Assembly (NCBI GenBank): GCA_002389905.1
Contig: DGRE01000042.1
Coordinates: 1-24,219, forward strand
Direction of reading: 5' to 3'
DNA: 24,219 nt
From: Hungatella sp. UBA4396
GTDB lineage: Bacteria > Bacillota > Clostridia > Lachnospirales > Lachnospiraceae
Position numbers and translations under genes: made by a program. Below, piece after piece: positions 5,241-13,335 of the stretch; the stretch's first letter is position 1; every line of letters starts with the position of its first letter. The notes under the pieces were generated by a model. That model had not been told where the DNA came from. It did no database searches and worked only from the letters and a program-made list of their open reading frames with translations.

Positions 5241-6632
5241 ATGAATAAATTAATTAAAAATGGTATGATAGTTACAGATTCAGAAGTGTTTCAGGGAGAT
5301 CTCCTTATAGAAGGTGAATTGATTAAGGCAGTCGGAAAAGATCTCCATGATGAAGATGCCGAGGTAATTGATGCCACAGGAAAGTATGTGATTCCGGGAG
5401 GTGTGGATGTTCATACCCATATGGATTTACAGGCTGGAAAGTATCGTGCGGTGGATGATTTTTATGATGGAACGGTTGCGGCAGCATGCGGAGGAACAAC
5501 AACCATTGTAGACCATATGGCATTTGGTCCGGTTGGCTGCAGTCTGTGGCATCAGGTAGAAGAATATCACAGGCTGGCTGATGGCAAAGCGGTAGTTGAT
5601 TATGGGTTTCACGGTGTGATTCAGCATGTGGATGAGACCATTCTGAAAGAAATGGGTGAAATTGCTGAAAAAGAGGGAATTACCAGCTTTAAGGTTTATA
5701 CAACCTATGATTTAAAGTTGAGTGATGATGCCATATACCAGGTTATGAAGCAGGCAAAAAAAGATGGAATTGTGATTGCCGTACATTGTGAGAACGATGG
5801 TGTGATAACCCATCTTAAAAAGAGCTATGTAAAAAAAGGCTGTACGCAGCCAAAATACCACCCACTGAGCCGTCCGGCCCGCTGCGAGGCAGAAGCAGTG
5901 GACAGGCTGCTGCATATCGCAGCCATGGCAGGGGATGCACCGCTTTATATCGTGCACTTATCCAGCAAAGAGGGAATTTTCGAGGTCATGAAAGCGAGAG
6001 CTGCTCATCAGAAGAATTTTGCAGTGGAAACCTGCCCCCAGTATTTGACTCTGACTGATGAGATGTATGAAGATGACATAGAAGGATTTAAAGCAATCCT
6101 TTCTCCGCCTCTTCGCAAACAAGAGGACATTGATGCCATGTGGCAGGCACTGCAGGACAATGTGCTTGATACCATCGGAACCGATCACTGCCCCTTTCAT
6201 TTCACTACAAAAAAACAGGCGGGCGCCAATGATTTTACCGCTTGTCCCAACGGCGCTCCCGGTGTGGAAGAACGTATGCTGGTTATTTTTTCAGAGGGGG
6301 TACAAAAGGGAAGAATTACACTTCCTCAGATGGTGAAATATTTGTGCACCAATCCTTCCCGCATGTACGGCATGTATCCGCAGAAGGGAACACTTTTACC
6401 GGGTTCTGATGGGGATGTGGTGATTTTAGACCCCAGTAAGGAACGCACTTTGACCCATGGGGATATGCACGGTACCACGGATTACACTTGTTACGAAGGA
6501 ATGAAGGTAAAAGGTGATATTGACCTTGTACTGCTGAGAGGAAATGTTATTGTCAAGAATAATGAATTCCTTGGAAAGAAAGGTGACGGAAAATATTTGA
6601 AGCGCCATAAGAGCGTATTGGCAGAGGCTTGA
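5241..6632 (+). CDS. hydA: Dihydropyrimidinase / D-hydantoinase
   Basis: Amidohydrolase that opens dihydrouracil, dihydrothymine or 5-substituted hydantoins to N-carbamoyl products. The di-zinc site is complete: His58 and His60 (VDVHTH), carbamylated Lys151 (SFKVYTTYD), His182 (AVHCEND), His239 (IVHLSS) and Asp315 (GTDHCPF). Its 463 aa match the family length. AAGGAGG (5231-5237) precedes the ATG. No other pyrimidine-reduction or carbamoylase gene (preA, preT, beta-ureidopropionase) is next to it, and terminator-like hairpins follow, so it is a one-gene unit. Whether it acts on pyrimidines or on other cyclic amides is open; orphan copies of this kind are common in clostridia. Confidence 0.92.
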   Translation: MNKLIKNGMIVTDSEVFQGDLLIEGELIKAVGKDLHDEDAEVIDATGKYVIPGGVDVHTHMDLQAGKYRAVDDFYDGTVAAACGGTTTIVDHMAFGPVGCSLWHQVEEYHRLADGKAVVDYGFHGVIQHVDETILKEMGEIAEKEGITSFKVYTTYDLKLSDDAIYQVMKQAKKDGIVIAVHCENDGVITHLKKSYVKKGCTQPKYHPLSRPARCEAEAVDRLLHIAAMAGDAPLYIVHLSSKEGIFEVMKARAAHQKNFAVETCPQYLTLTDEMYEDDIEGFKAILSPPLRKQEDIDAMWQALQDNVLDTIGTDHCPFHFTTKKQAGANDFTACPNGAPGVEERMLVIFSEGVQKGRITLPQMVKYLCTNPSRMYGMYPQKGTLLPGSDGDVVILDPSKERTLTHGDMHGTTDYTCYEGMKVKGDIDLVLLRGNVIVKNNEFLGKKGDGKYLKRHKSVLAEA

Positions 6633-6702
6633 AGCTGCTGATTGTTATATCTATAGTACAGCACCGGATTTACTGCAAAGGCAGAGGAGTTCGGGCTTAA
6701 TG

Positions 6703-6806
6703 AAAGGGGCTGTTGCAAAATGCAAAAGTTCAACAAGATACGGTTTATGGCTGCTTGGTCAACGCCAATATCTTGTATGAAAAATTCATTTTGCAGCAGC
6801 CCCTTT
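6703..6806. repeat. 104-nt imperfect palindrome, MITE-like with IS1182-like ends
   Basis: The outer arms, 6703-6722 and 6787-6806, pair over 20 bp with one G-U position and begin AAAGGGGCTGTTGCAAAATG. A second perfect helix joins 6733-6740 (ACAAGATA) to 6769-6776. The GGGGCTGTTGCAAAA end resembles terminal repeats of IS1182-type elements, so this may be a MITE or an internally deleted IS remnant. The right arm ends in a short T-run, so it could also terminate hydantoinase transcription. No open reading frame is inside. Confidence 0.6.
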
Positions 6807-6807
6807 T

Positions 6808-6860
6808 AAGGTTGGGGGAAAGAGGCGAAGGATATATCGTTCCCTGCGCCAACCTTTTTT
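6808..6860 (+). terminator. Intrinsic terminator
   Basis: AAGGTTGG (6808-6815) pairs with CCAACCTT (6849-6856), with further GGGA/TCCC pairing inside; a run of six T (6855-6860) follows. It separates the hydantoinase from the CGGC/ABC-F unit. Confidence 0.75.
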
Positions 6861-6902
6861 CAGCTCTTATTGTTGATAGCTTTTATTATATTAAATTAGA
6901 CA

Positions 6903-6931
6903 TCGAAAAATAAGCGTTGTCATGCTATAAT
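6903..6931 (+). promoter_or_regulatory. Extended minus-10 promoter of the CGGC/ABC-F unit
   Basis: TCGAAA (6903-6908), 17 nt, TATAAT (6926-6931) preceded by TG at 6923-6924. The block 6891-6933 is 33/43 identical to that in front of the vgb leader, including the spacer motif TTGNCATG. The transcript leader to the CGGC gene is about 100 nt. Confidence 0.6.
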
Positions 6932-7041
6932 CAATATTGCTATTAAAGAACAAGGGTTAAATTGTTGGAAATATATCTTGACGCCAAAGAAATAACAAGC
7001 CCTACGGCCATGAGAATTACAATAACAAGAGAGGGACATAC

Positions 7042-7422
7042 TTGAAAAAGATAGGTATCTACGTTTGTGGAAATGTTTCAAAAAAGTGTACAGCAAATGG
7101 ATGCATGAGAGCATTCAATGAGAATCATGATTCTTTTAGAATCTATGATGAATCAGATTATAAACTGGCAGCATTTAATAACTGCAATGGATGTGATGAG
7201 GCTCCTATGGAAAGTCTTTTAACTAAAATTGAAAAGTTTAAAAAGGCGGATGTTGATACGATCCATCTGTCCTCATGTATTAGGAGCAAATGCGAGTATT
7301 ATCAGGAATTTGTGGAAGAATTATCGAAAGACTTTGATGTGATAGGATATACTCACGGATCTGCCGAAGGAAAAAAGAATAATAATATTAATAAGAAAAA
7401 GTTAATTTCAGTAAAAAAATGA
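7042..7422 (+). CDS. CGGC domain-containing protein
   Basis: Small cytosolic cysteine-rich protein of 126 aa. CGGC-domain proteins are a putative metal-binding family of unknown role. Cysteines at 9, 16, 21, 48, 51, 79 and 84 fit the family layout, but the name-giving CGGC motif is reduced to CNGC (48-51). The C-terminus is a Lys/Asn-rich tail. The start is a TTG at 7042, chosen because GAGAGGGA (7029-7036) lies 5 nt ahead and no ATG fits. The ABC-F gene follows after 36 nt with its own strong ribosome site, so the two are probably co-transcribed from the 6903 promoter. Confidence 0.85.
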   Translation: MKKIGIYVCGNVSKKCTANGCMRAFNENHDSFRIYDESDYKLAAFNNCNGCDEAPMESLLTKIEKFKKADVDTIHLSSCIRSKCEYYQEFVEELSKDFDVIGYTHGSAEGKKNNNINKKKLISVKK

Positions 7423-7458
7423 TATTCATGTTGAAAATAAATGCCTCAGGAGGTAATC

Positions 7459-9219
7459 ATGATTAAGGTTCAAAATTTGTCCTACTCATATCCGCAAAAG
7501 GATTTATATAAAAAAGTTTCATTTACAATAGAAGATGATGTGCATTGCGCATTGATTGGTACCAATGGTACAGGAAAAAGTACGTTACTGGATTTACTGA
7601 TGGATCCTGAAGAGTATCTGTACGATGGAAAAATAGTAATTGAAAATACAGACAGAATCGGATATGTCAGCCAATTTTCTCAATTAGATCCAAAAGAAGA
7701 TATGACCGTATTTCAATATATCAGCCATGAGTTTGTAAAGCATGAGCAGAAGCTATTTGACTTTTATAAGGAAATGGAGACTGCCGCAGATCTGGAAAAG
7801 GTCTTTGAGGGGTATCAAAAGGAATTAGATGAATGGAACGCCATTGATGGAGAGTCTTACGAAATCAATATTAAGAAGCAATTAAAGCTGGCTGATCTGC
7901 AAAAGTTAGAAGAACAGAAGATCAGCAGTCTGAGCGGCGGAGAATTTAAGCTGGTTCAGGTAATCAAAGAGATGATGCTGAGTCCAAGATTTCTTATTAT
8001 GGACGAACCGGATGTGTTTTTGGATTTTAAACATCTCAATGCATTAAGAAACCTGATCAATGCCCACAAAGGAACGCTTCTCGTTATCACCCATAACCGG
8101 TACTTGTTAAACCATTGCTTTAACAAAATACTTCATATGGAAAATATGGATGTTCAGGAATTTGATGGAACCTATACCGAATATAATTATGAACTTCTTT
8201 CTACCAAGATTGATTTAGAAGAGGCAGCAGCTGCAGACCAGGCAGAAATTGACCGTCAGAGTAAAATCTTAGAAAAATCAAGGGTGAGAGCGTCGCAAAT
8301 GGACAACGCCTCCCTTGGAAGAGCAGTGCATGCAAGACAGACCTTGGTGGACCGGCTGAAAGCAAGAAAAACAAAGGCTCCTTTCGTGGATATCAAACAG
8401 CCGGAGATTTATTTTGAACTGGAAAACGAAGTGACAGATGAAAAGATTCTGGAGTTGACGGATTACAGCGTTGCATTTGATGAGCAGCTTTTAGAACATG
8501 TGAATTTTGAAATGAAGCCTTCAGAGCATGTGGCAATTGTGGGGAGCAATGGAACCGGAAAAACAACAATGTTATGTGAAATTTTTGAAAATAAGAAAGA
8601 CACCATCAGGATTAGTGAAGGTGCGAAGGTTGGTATGTTTTCCCAGATTACGGGCTCATTATATGACGATGGGAAAACGCTGCTTGAAATTTTCGAAGAA
8701 AAAGGTTTTCATACAAAAAGTGATATAGAGGACTATTTGAAAAAATATGGTTTTGAAGGAGATACCCTTGGTCAGAAAGTGAGTGAATTATCCGGCGGAG
8801 AAAAGGATCTGTTTCAACTAGGGGTACTCTCATTAGAAAAAGCCAACTTTCTTCTGCTTGATGAACCCACAGGGCATTTGGATGTTTATGCGCAGATTGC
8901 ATTAGAAAAAGCAATTTCAGAGTACAAGGGTGCTATTCTTATGGTGTCCCATGATTATTATACGGTAGCCAATTGCATGGATTCTGTACTTTTGATGGAA
9001 GACAATACTGTGCGCAGAATGAGCATCCGTAAATTCCGGCAGATGATTTATGCCAATCATTTTGACAAAGATTATTTGCTGCTGGAGCAAAAGAAAAAAG
9101 AGACAGAAACCAGAATTCAGCAGTTGCTTCGAGCGAATGAATTTGAAACGGCGAAGGACTTGATGGAGATATTAGAAGAAATTATTAAAAAAATGAAGCC
9201 GCTTCGTTCTCTTTCGTAG
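7459..9219 (+). CDS. ABC-F family ATPase (ribosome-associated, possible antibiotic ribosome protection)
   Basis: Soluble protein with two ABC domains and no membrane segments, as in ABC-F translation factors that act at the ribosomal E site. From the chosen start it has 586 aa: Walker A 34-41 (GTNGTGKS), signature LSGGE 158-162, Walker B with Asp182/Glu183; second domain Walker A 362-369, LSGGE 444-448, Walker B Asp468/Glu469 (LLLDEPTGHLD), plus a charged linker (about 240-310) and a Lys/Glu-rich tail. The first Walker B box reads DEPDVFLD, away from the usual DEPTNHLD. ATG 7459 is preferred over ATG 7441 because AGGAGG (7448-7453) sits just before it. Resistance (Vga/Lsa/CplR-like) versus housekeeping or self-protection cannot be decided from sequence; an MFS gene directly downstream favours a drug-related role. 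Confidence 0.9.
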   Translation: MIKVQNLSYSYPQKDLYKKVSFTIEDDVHCALIGTNGTGKSTLLDLLMDPEEYLYDGKIVIENTDRIGYVSQFSQLDPKEDMTVFQYISHEFVKHEQKLFDFYKEMETAADLEKVFEGYQKELDEWNAIDGESYEINIKKQLKLADLQKLEEQKISSLSGGEFKLVQVIKEMMLSPRFLIMDEPDVFLDFKHLNALRNLINAHKGTLLVITHNRYLLNHCFNKILHMENMDVQEFDGTYTEYNYELLSTKIDLEEAAAADQAEIDRQSKILEKSRVRASQMDNASLGRAVHARQTLVDRLKARKTKAPFVDIKQPEIYFELENEVTDEKILELTDYSVAFDEQLLEHVNFEMKPSEHVAIVGSNGTGKTTMLCEIFENKKDTIRISEGAKVGMFSQITGSLYDDGKTLLEIFEEKGFHTKSDIEDYLKKYGFEGDTLGQKVSELSGGEKDLFQLGVLSLEKANFLLLDEPTGHLDVYAQIALEKAISEYKGAILMVSHDYYTVANCMDSVLLMEDNTVRRMSIRKFRQMIYANHFDKDYLLLEQKKKETETRIQQLLRANEFETAKDLMEILEEIIKKMKPLRSLS

Positions 9220-9223
9220 AGCT

Positions 9224-9237
9224 TGACTGAACAGTCA
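9224..9237. promoter_or_regulatory. TetR-like operator palindrome between ABC-F and MFS genes
   Basis: TGACTGAACAGTCA is a perfect 6+6 dyad with a 2-nt centre, of the type bound by many TetR-family repressors. It lies in the 22-nt gap between the two genes. No TetR gene and no clear minus 10 are nearby, so it could be a leftover of a lost regulated promoter. Confidence 0.4.
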
Positions 9238-9241
9238 TAGA

Positions 9242-10543
9242 ATGGAGAAACCAGTGAATACAGCACAAAAAATACAAACTCTGCGGAACCACCCGCTGAT
9301 TGAATTATTAAAACACAACAAAGGAAATCCAAGAACTTTGATTTTCATGGAGCCTCTCTGGGGTATTCCGTATAACTTAATCGCACCTTTTGCCACATTA
9401 TATATGTACACCCAGGGAATAACAGATGTTCAAATCGGATTAATTCTGTCGGTTTCCATGTTTGTTCAAGTGCTTTTTTCTTTCTTCGGCGGTATAATCA
9501 CCGATAAGCTGGGGCGTAAATTTACGACCATGATGGGTGATTTCTTTGGCTGGGGTGTTGCTTGCCTGGTGTGGGCTGTTTCAGATAACTTTTGGCTCTT
9601 TTTAATTGCAGTTTTATTTAACAGCTTTGAGCAGATTAACCAGACCGCATGGTATTGTTTATTAATTGAAGATGCAGATTCCAAAGATTTGTTAGGAATA
9701 TATACCTGGGTGAACATCGGCGGTTTGGTTGCTATCTTTTTTGCACCGATTTCAGGATTGCTGATAAATTCTTTTACCGTAGTTCCGGTTGTCCGTGTTT
9801 TATATCTTGTTTTCGCTGTAAATATGATGATTAAATCGTTTATTACGTTTCGGCGCTGTAAAGAAACCCGGCAGGGAAAGATTCGTATGGCCGAGACAAA
9901 GGATACCACTGTTTTACAGATGTTATATGAATACAAGGATCTGATACCCAAAGTGCTGATGAATAAAGAGATTATGAAGGTACTTGCCGTCTCGGTGATT
10001 TTACATATAACGACTCTTGTCAATACCAACTTCTTTAGCTTGTATGTAACCCAGAGACTGGGCATAGCGAATCGTTACCTGGCTTTTTTTCCTATTTTGA
10101 ATGCAGCAGTGATGTTGATTTTCATGATTGGAATACAGCACCGTCTGGAATTCGTGAAATTTAAGATTCCTATGTGGATTGGTCTGGTATTGTATGCCGC
10201 ATGTTCCATTCTTCTGATCATGACTCCAATTGGCAGTATGCCCTTTATTATCATTTATGTGTTTGTTGCAGCGGTAGCCAACGCCCTTGTAGTGCCTCGT
10301 AAAGATGCTTTGCTCCAGCTGAACATCAATCCGAAGGAGCGGGCCCGTATTAATGCTCTGATTATGTCCTTTACCATTGCTTTTGCCTCACCATTTGGTT
10401 ACTTGGCCGGCTGGTTATCAAGTATTGACCGGCGCTTGCCATTTGTGTTTACATTTACTGTTTTCATTGTGGCAATCATTATCGTTGGCCGTATCCGTAA
10501 TCCCGAATTTGCTAAGGAGTATGGGGAAGCAGAAAAGGGATAA
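9242..10543 (+). CDS. MFS transporter (probable drug exporter)
   Basis: Inner-membrane major facilitator protein, 433 aa, with about 12 hydrophobic segments and the loop 2-3 signature GGIITDKLGRKFT near residues 80-92. The N-terminal arm of about 35 residues is long and polar. Substrate unknown; by family a proton-driven exporter. It starts 22 nt after the ABC-F stop and is likely in the same transcript. The ATG at 9242 has no ribosome site; a GTG at 9254 in the same frame has GGAG at 9244-9247 and would shorten the protein by four residues, so the true start is open. Confidence 0.88.
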   Translation: MEKPVNTAQKIQTLRNHPLIELLKHNKGNPRTLIFMEPLWGIPYNLIAPFATLYMYTQGITDVQIGLILSVSMFVQVLFSFFGGIITDKLGRKFTTMMGDFFGWGVACLVWAVSDNFWLFLIAVLFNSFEQINQTAWYCLLIEDADSKDLLGIYTWVNIGGLVAIFFAPISGLLINSFTVVPVVRVLYLVFAVNMMIKSFITFRRCKETRQGKIRMAETKDTTVLQMLYEYKDLIPKVLMNKEIMKVLAVSVILHITTLVNTNFFSLYVTQRLGIANRYLAFFPILNAAVMLIFMIGIQHRLEFVKFKIPMWIGLVLYAACSILLIMTPIGSMPFIIIYVFVAAVANALVVPRKDALLQLNINPKERARINALIMSFTIAFASPFGYLAGWLSSIDRRLPFVFTFTVFIVAIIIVGRIRNPEFAKEYGEAEKG

Positions 10544-10645
10544 CCATAACCAGGTGCGTTTCTCCTGAAATGATATAAAATTCCAGGTAACCGTTCATAA
10601 TAACAAAATGGATTTTCCGGGGATTAAATCTTACAATTAAGGAGT

Positions 10646-11176
10646 GTGATTGATATAAAATCGAAAAAATCAAACTCATTTACGCTGGTGCTGTTTACAG
10701 TTTATTTGCTGGCATTGATCTGGCTGATTCTCTTTAAGCTTCAATTTTCTGTTGCGGTAATGGATGAAGGGCGGATCGCCAATCTAATTCCTCTTCTGGG
10801 GTCTTTCGATGGCAGCGGCATGATTCATTTCAGCGAAATCAGAAATAACATTATTGCGTTCATACCTTTTGGAATTTATATCTGCATGCTGACAAGCAAA
10901 TGGTCTTTTGCGAAAAAAGTTTTTGTGACTGCGGCTTTAACCCTGGCTTTTGAGATGACACAGTTCATTTTCGCAATTGGCAGAGCCGATATCACTGACG
11001 TATTCAGCAATACCCTGGGAGGGGTGATTGGGATGGGCATTTACGCTTTATTGTTTAAGTTAATGAAAGGCAGGACAAATAAGGTTTTAAACGTTATCGC
11101 CGGGGTACTGACAGCTTTAGCAATAGTGCTTGTGGTCTTTCTATTGGTAAATCACCGATGGATACGCATCAGATAG
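10646..11176 (+). CDS. VanZ family membrane protein
   Basis: A 176-aa membrane protein with about four to five transmembrane segments and the VanZ signatures RNNIIAFIPFG (about 66-76) and EMTQ..GRADITDVFSNTLGG (about 109-131). VanZ of the enterococcal van cluster gives low-level teicoplanin resistance; most homologues have no proven role. The start is unclear: AAGGAG (10639-10644) is only 1 nt from the GTG at 10646, while an in-frame ATT at 10649 has better spacing and no in-frame ATG exists before the first membrane segment. Apparent tandem with the MFS gene upstream (102-nt gap) and VOC gene downstream. Confidence 0.87.
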   Translation: MIDIKSKKSNSFTLVLFTVYLLALIWLILFKLQFSVAVMDEGRIANLIPLLGSFDGSGMIHFSEIRNNIIAFIPFGIYICMLTSKWSFAKKVFVTAALTLAFEMTQFIFAIGRADITDVFSNTLGGVIGMGIYALLFKLMKGRTNKVLNVIAGVLTALAIVLVVFLLVNHRWIRIR

Positions 11177-11262
11177 ATATTATGCTGTACAAACTTCAAC
11201 AAACAGGTTCAGGGCAATGACTGCCTGCTTAAATCCAAAAATAAAACAAAGGAGAAGAAACC

Positions 11263-11676
11263 ATGATTACACCTTACCTTACATTCAACGGTAACTGCAA
11301 AGATGCACTGAATTTCTACCGCTCCGCTTTTCACTGCGATGAGCCAAAGGTTATGCCCTATGGTGACTATATGCCGGAGGGGTCAGAGACACCGCCTGAA
11401 CTGCTGCGTACTTGGGTTATGCATGCCGAGATGGTCATTTGCGGCACCAACGTCTGGTTTGCTGATGAAGCCATACCGAATAAGAACGGTAATAACATCA
11501 AGCTAAGCGCCACGGTATCTACGGGCAAGGAAGCGGAGGCTGTTTTCCATGCGCTTTGCGTGGGCGGCCAGGTGACACTTCCGCCGACTGAGACTTTCTA
11601 CAGTGTGTTCCACGCTGCAGTAACAGACCAGTTCGGCGTGGACTGGAATGTGGTGGCTGAAGAAGCACCTAAATAA
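11263..11676 (+). CDS. VOC family protein (PhnB-like)
   Basis: A 137-aa vicinal-oxygen-chelate protein starting MITPYLTFNGNCKDALNFYRSAF, the usual opening of PhnB-like members, and ending FGVDWNVVAEE, also typical. The fold covers glyoxalase I, dioxygenases and antibiotic-binding proteins; this branch has no assigned reaction. AAAGGAG (11245-11251) lies well placed before the ATG. It is followed 14 nt later by the DUF2200 gene and then the MFS gene, so the three look co-transcribed. Confidence 0.88.
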   Translation: MITPYLTFNGNCKDALNFYRSAFHCDEPKVMPYGDYMPEGSETPPELLRTWVMHAEMVICGTNVWFADEAIPNKNGNNIKLSATVSTGKEAEAVFHALCVGGQVTLPPTETFYSVFHAAVTDQFGVDWNVVAEEAPK

Positions 11677-11690
11677 TTGGAGGGATAAGA

Positions 11691-12038
11691 ATGAATAATG
11701 AACGTGTATATAGAATGAAGTTTTCCAGCGTTTACCCGATGTATATTCAGAAGGCCGAACGTAAAGGACGCACGAAAGAAGAAGTGGATACCGTCATACA
11801 ATGGCTGACCGGCTACGATGAACAGGGATTGCAGTCTCAAATTAATGGAGAAGCTGACTTCGAGACATTCTTTATCCAGGCTCCTCAAATCAATCCCAAT
11901 GCTTCCAAAATCACCGGAGTAATCTGCGGGGTTCGTGTGGAGGAAATCGAAGATCCGGTTATACAGAAGGTACGCTGGTTAGACAAATTGGTGGATGAAT
12001 TGGCAAAAGGTAAGCCCATGGAGAAGGTGCTGAAATGA
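11691..12038 (+). CDS. DUF2200 domain-containing protein
   Basis: A small cytosolic protein of 115 aa with the family pattern R-(V/I)-Y-x-M-x-F-(S/A)-S-V-Y-P-x-Y-(I)-x-K-A-E-R-K-G-R-T near the N-terminus and WLTGY at about 38-42. Function unknown. GGAGGG (11680-11685) precedes the ATG. The stop overlaps the start of the MFS gene as ATGA, so translation is coupled. Confidence 0.88.
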   Translation: MNNERVYRMKFSSVYPMYIQKAERKGRTKEEVDTVIQWLTGYDEQGLQSQINGEADFETFFIQAPQINPNASKITGVICGVRVEEIEDPVIQKVRWLDKLVDELAKGKPMEKVLK

Positions 12039-13246
12039 CTAACTGGAAACGGAATGCAACATTATACATTATTGGGCAGTTCATGTCAATGTTCGGCTCA
12101 ATGCTGGTGCAGCATGCCATAACCTGGCAGATCACGCTTGAAACTAAATCCGGTGTGATTATGACGCTGTTCACCTGCGCTGCATTATTGCCGATGACGC
12201 TGATTTCACCGTTTGCAGGGGTATGGGCCGATAGACACAACCGCAAACACCTTATCGTAATATCCGATGCATGTATCGCGCTGGTAACGCTGGGCCTGGC
12301 GGTCGCATACATCTCCGGTTATAAAACTGTATGGCTTATGTTTATCGTTGTGATTGCCCGGTCCTTTGGACAAGGTATACAGCAGCCCGCCGTATCCGCA
12401 ATGATACCGCAAATGGTGCCAACGGACAGTTTGCAGCGGTTCAACGGCATACAAAGCTCAATCCAGTCGCTGAATATGTTCGCCGCACCGATGGTGGCAG
12501 GTGCATTGCTGTCCTTCCTGCCGATTGAGTATATTTTCTTCATTGATGTGGTAACTGCTGCAATAGGAATAAGTATAGTTTTGATATTTGTCAAGGTGTC
12601 CGGCGTTCCGCACACAGAGGAAATAAAGCATGGTATAAAGGCATATTTTCACGAACTGCGGGAAGGACTGCGGTATATCAATTCCAAAGCGTGGCTGAAA
12701 ATTATTATCATTTACAGTGCGTTCTTCAGCTTTTTTGCCTCCCCCTCAGCTCTGCTTACTCCGCTTCAGACAGCCCGTACATTCGGTGATGATGTTTGGC
12801 GGCTGACCGCGATTGAGATTGTATTTTCCATCGGTGCAGTCATAGGCGGCATATTGATTTCCGTGTGGGGAGGATTCAAAAACAAGGCCCACACCATTGT
12901 GATGGCTTGTGCTTTATTCGGTTTGACTGGTTTTCTGCTCGGTGTCGTACCGGATTTTTGGGTATACCTAGGTGTCATGCTCATTTGCGGCGCTACAATG
13001 CCGATGTTCAACACGCCGAGTATGACGCTGCTTCAGAGCAAAATTGATCCGGACAAAATGGGGCGGGTATTCAGTGTAATGATGATGTTCAGCGGGTTAG
13101 CAATGCCCCTGGGAATGGCTGTATTCGGCCCCTTGAGTGATGTCATGCGAATTGAGTGGCTGTTGATTTCAACCGGTATGGTGATATTCCTCAGCGGCCT
13201 TGCGTTGCTTGGAGCGCGTTCATTGATTGAGATCGGTGAATCGTAG
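12035..13246 (+). CDS. MFS transporter, DHA3 type (Mef/Tet-like drug exporter)
   Basis: A 403-aa, 12-segment exporter close in length and pattern to macrolide exporter Mef(A) (about 405 aa): a WKR-type N-terminus leading into TM1, then FAGVWADRHNRK at about 65-76 (the loop 2-3 signature), R-S-x-G-x-x-x-x-x-P-A motif near 110-121. Substrate unknown, macrolide or tetracycline class at most a guess. It overlaps the DUF2200 stop by 4 nt; GGAGAAGG (12018-12025) inside that gene serves as ribosome site. The region is visibly richer in G+C than vgb. Confidence 0.88.
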   Translation: MTNWKRNATLYIIGQFMSMFGSMLVQHAITWQITLETKSGVIMTLFTCAALLPMTLISPFAGVWADRHNRKHLIVISDACIALVTLGLAVAYISGYKTVWLMFIVVIARSFGQGIQQPAVSAMIPQMVPTDSLQRFNGIQSSIQSLNMFAAPMVAGALLSFLPIEYIFFIDVVTAAIGISIVLIFVKVSGVPHTEEIKHGIKAYFHELREGLRYINSKAWLKIIIIYSAFFSFFASPSALLTPLQTARTFGDDVWRLTAIEIVFSIGAVIGGILISVWGGFKNKAHTIVMACALFGLTGFLLGVVPDFWVYLGVMLICGATMPMFNTPSMTLLQSKIDPDKMGRVFSVMMMFSGLAMPLGMAVFGPLSDVMRIEWLLISTGMVIFLSGLALLGARSLIEIGES

Positions 13247-13335
13247 TATAAGCATTTATGAATGTTTTACCTTTTGCTTATATTTACAGATAGGAAACAA
13301 ATTCTTGATAATCATATCTCAAGGAGGTAATTGAT

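Noticed and set aside
6713..6913. Open frame of 66 codons after the hydantoinase gene
   Set aside because: It runs through the MITE-like palindrome and the terminator; composition is that of the repeats, not of a gene.
7441..7458. ATG at 7441 as start of the ABC-F protein
   Set aside because: No ribosome site before it, while AGGAGG lies inside this stretch, directly before ATG 7459, where family homology begins.
9466..10065. Long minus-strand open frame (199 codons) inside the MFS gene
   Set aside because: Antisense shadow of the well supported MFS gene, without ribosome site or family features.
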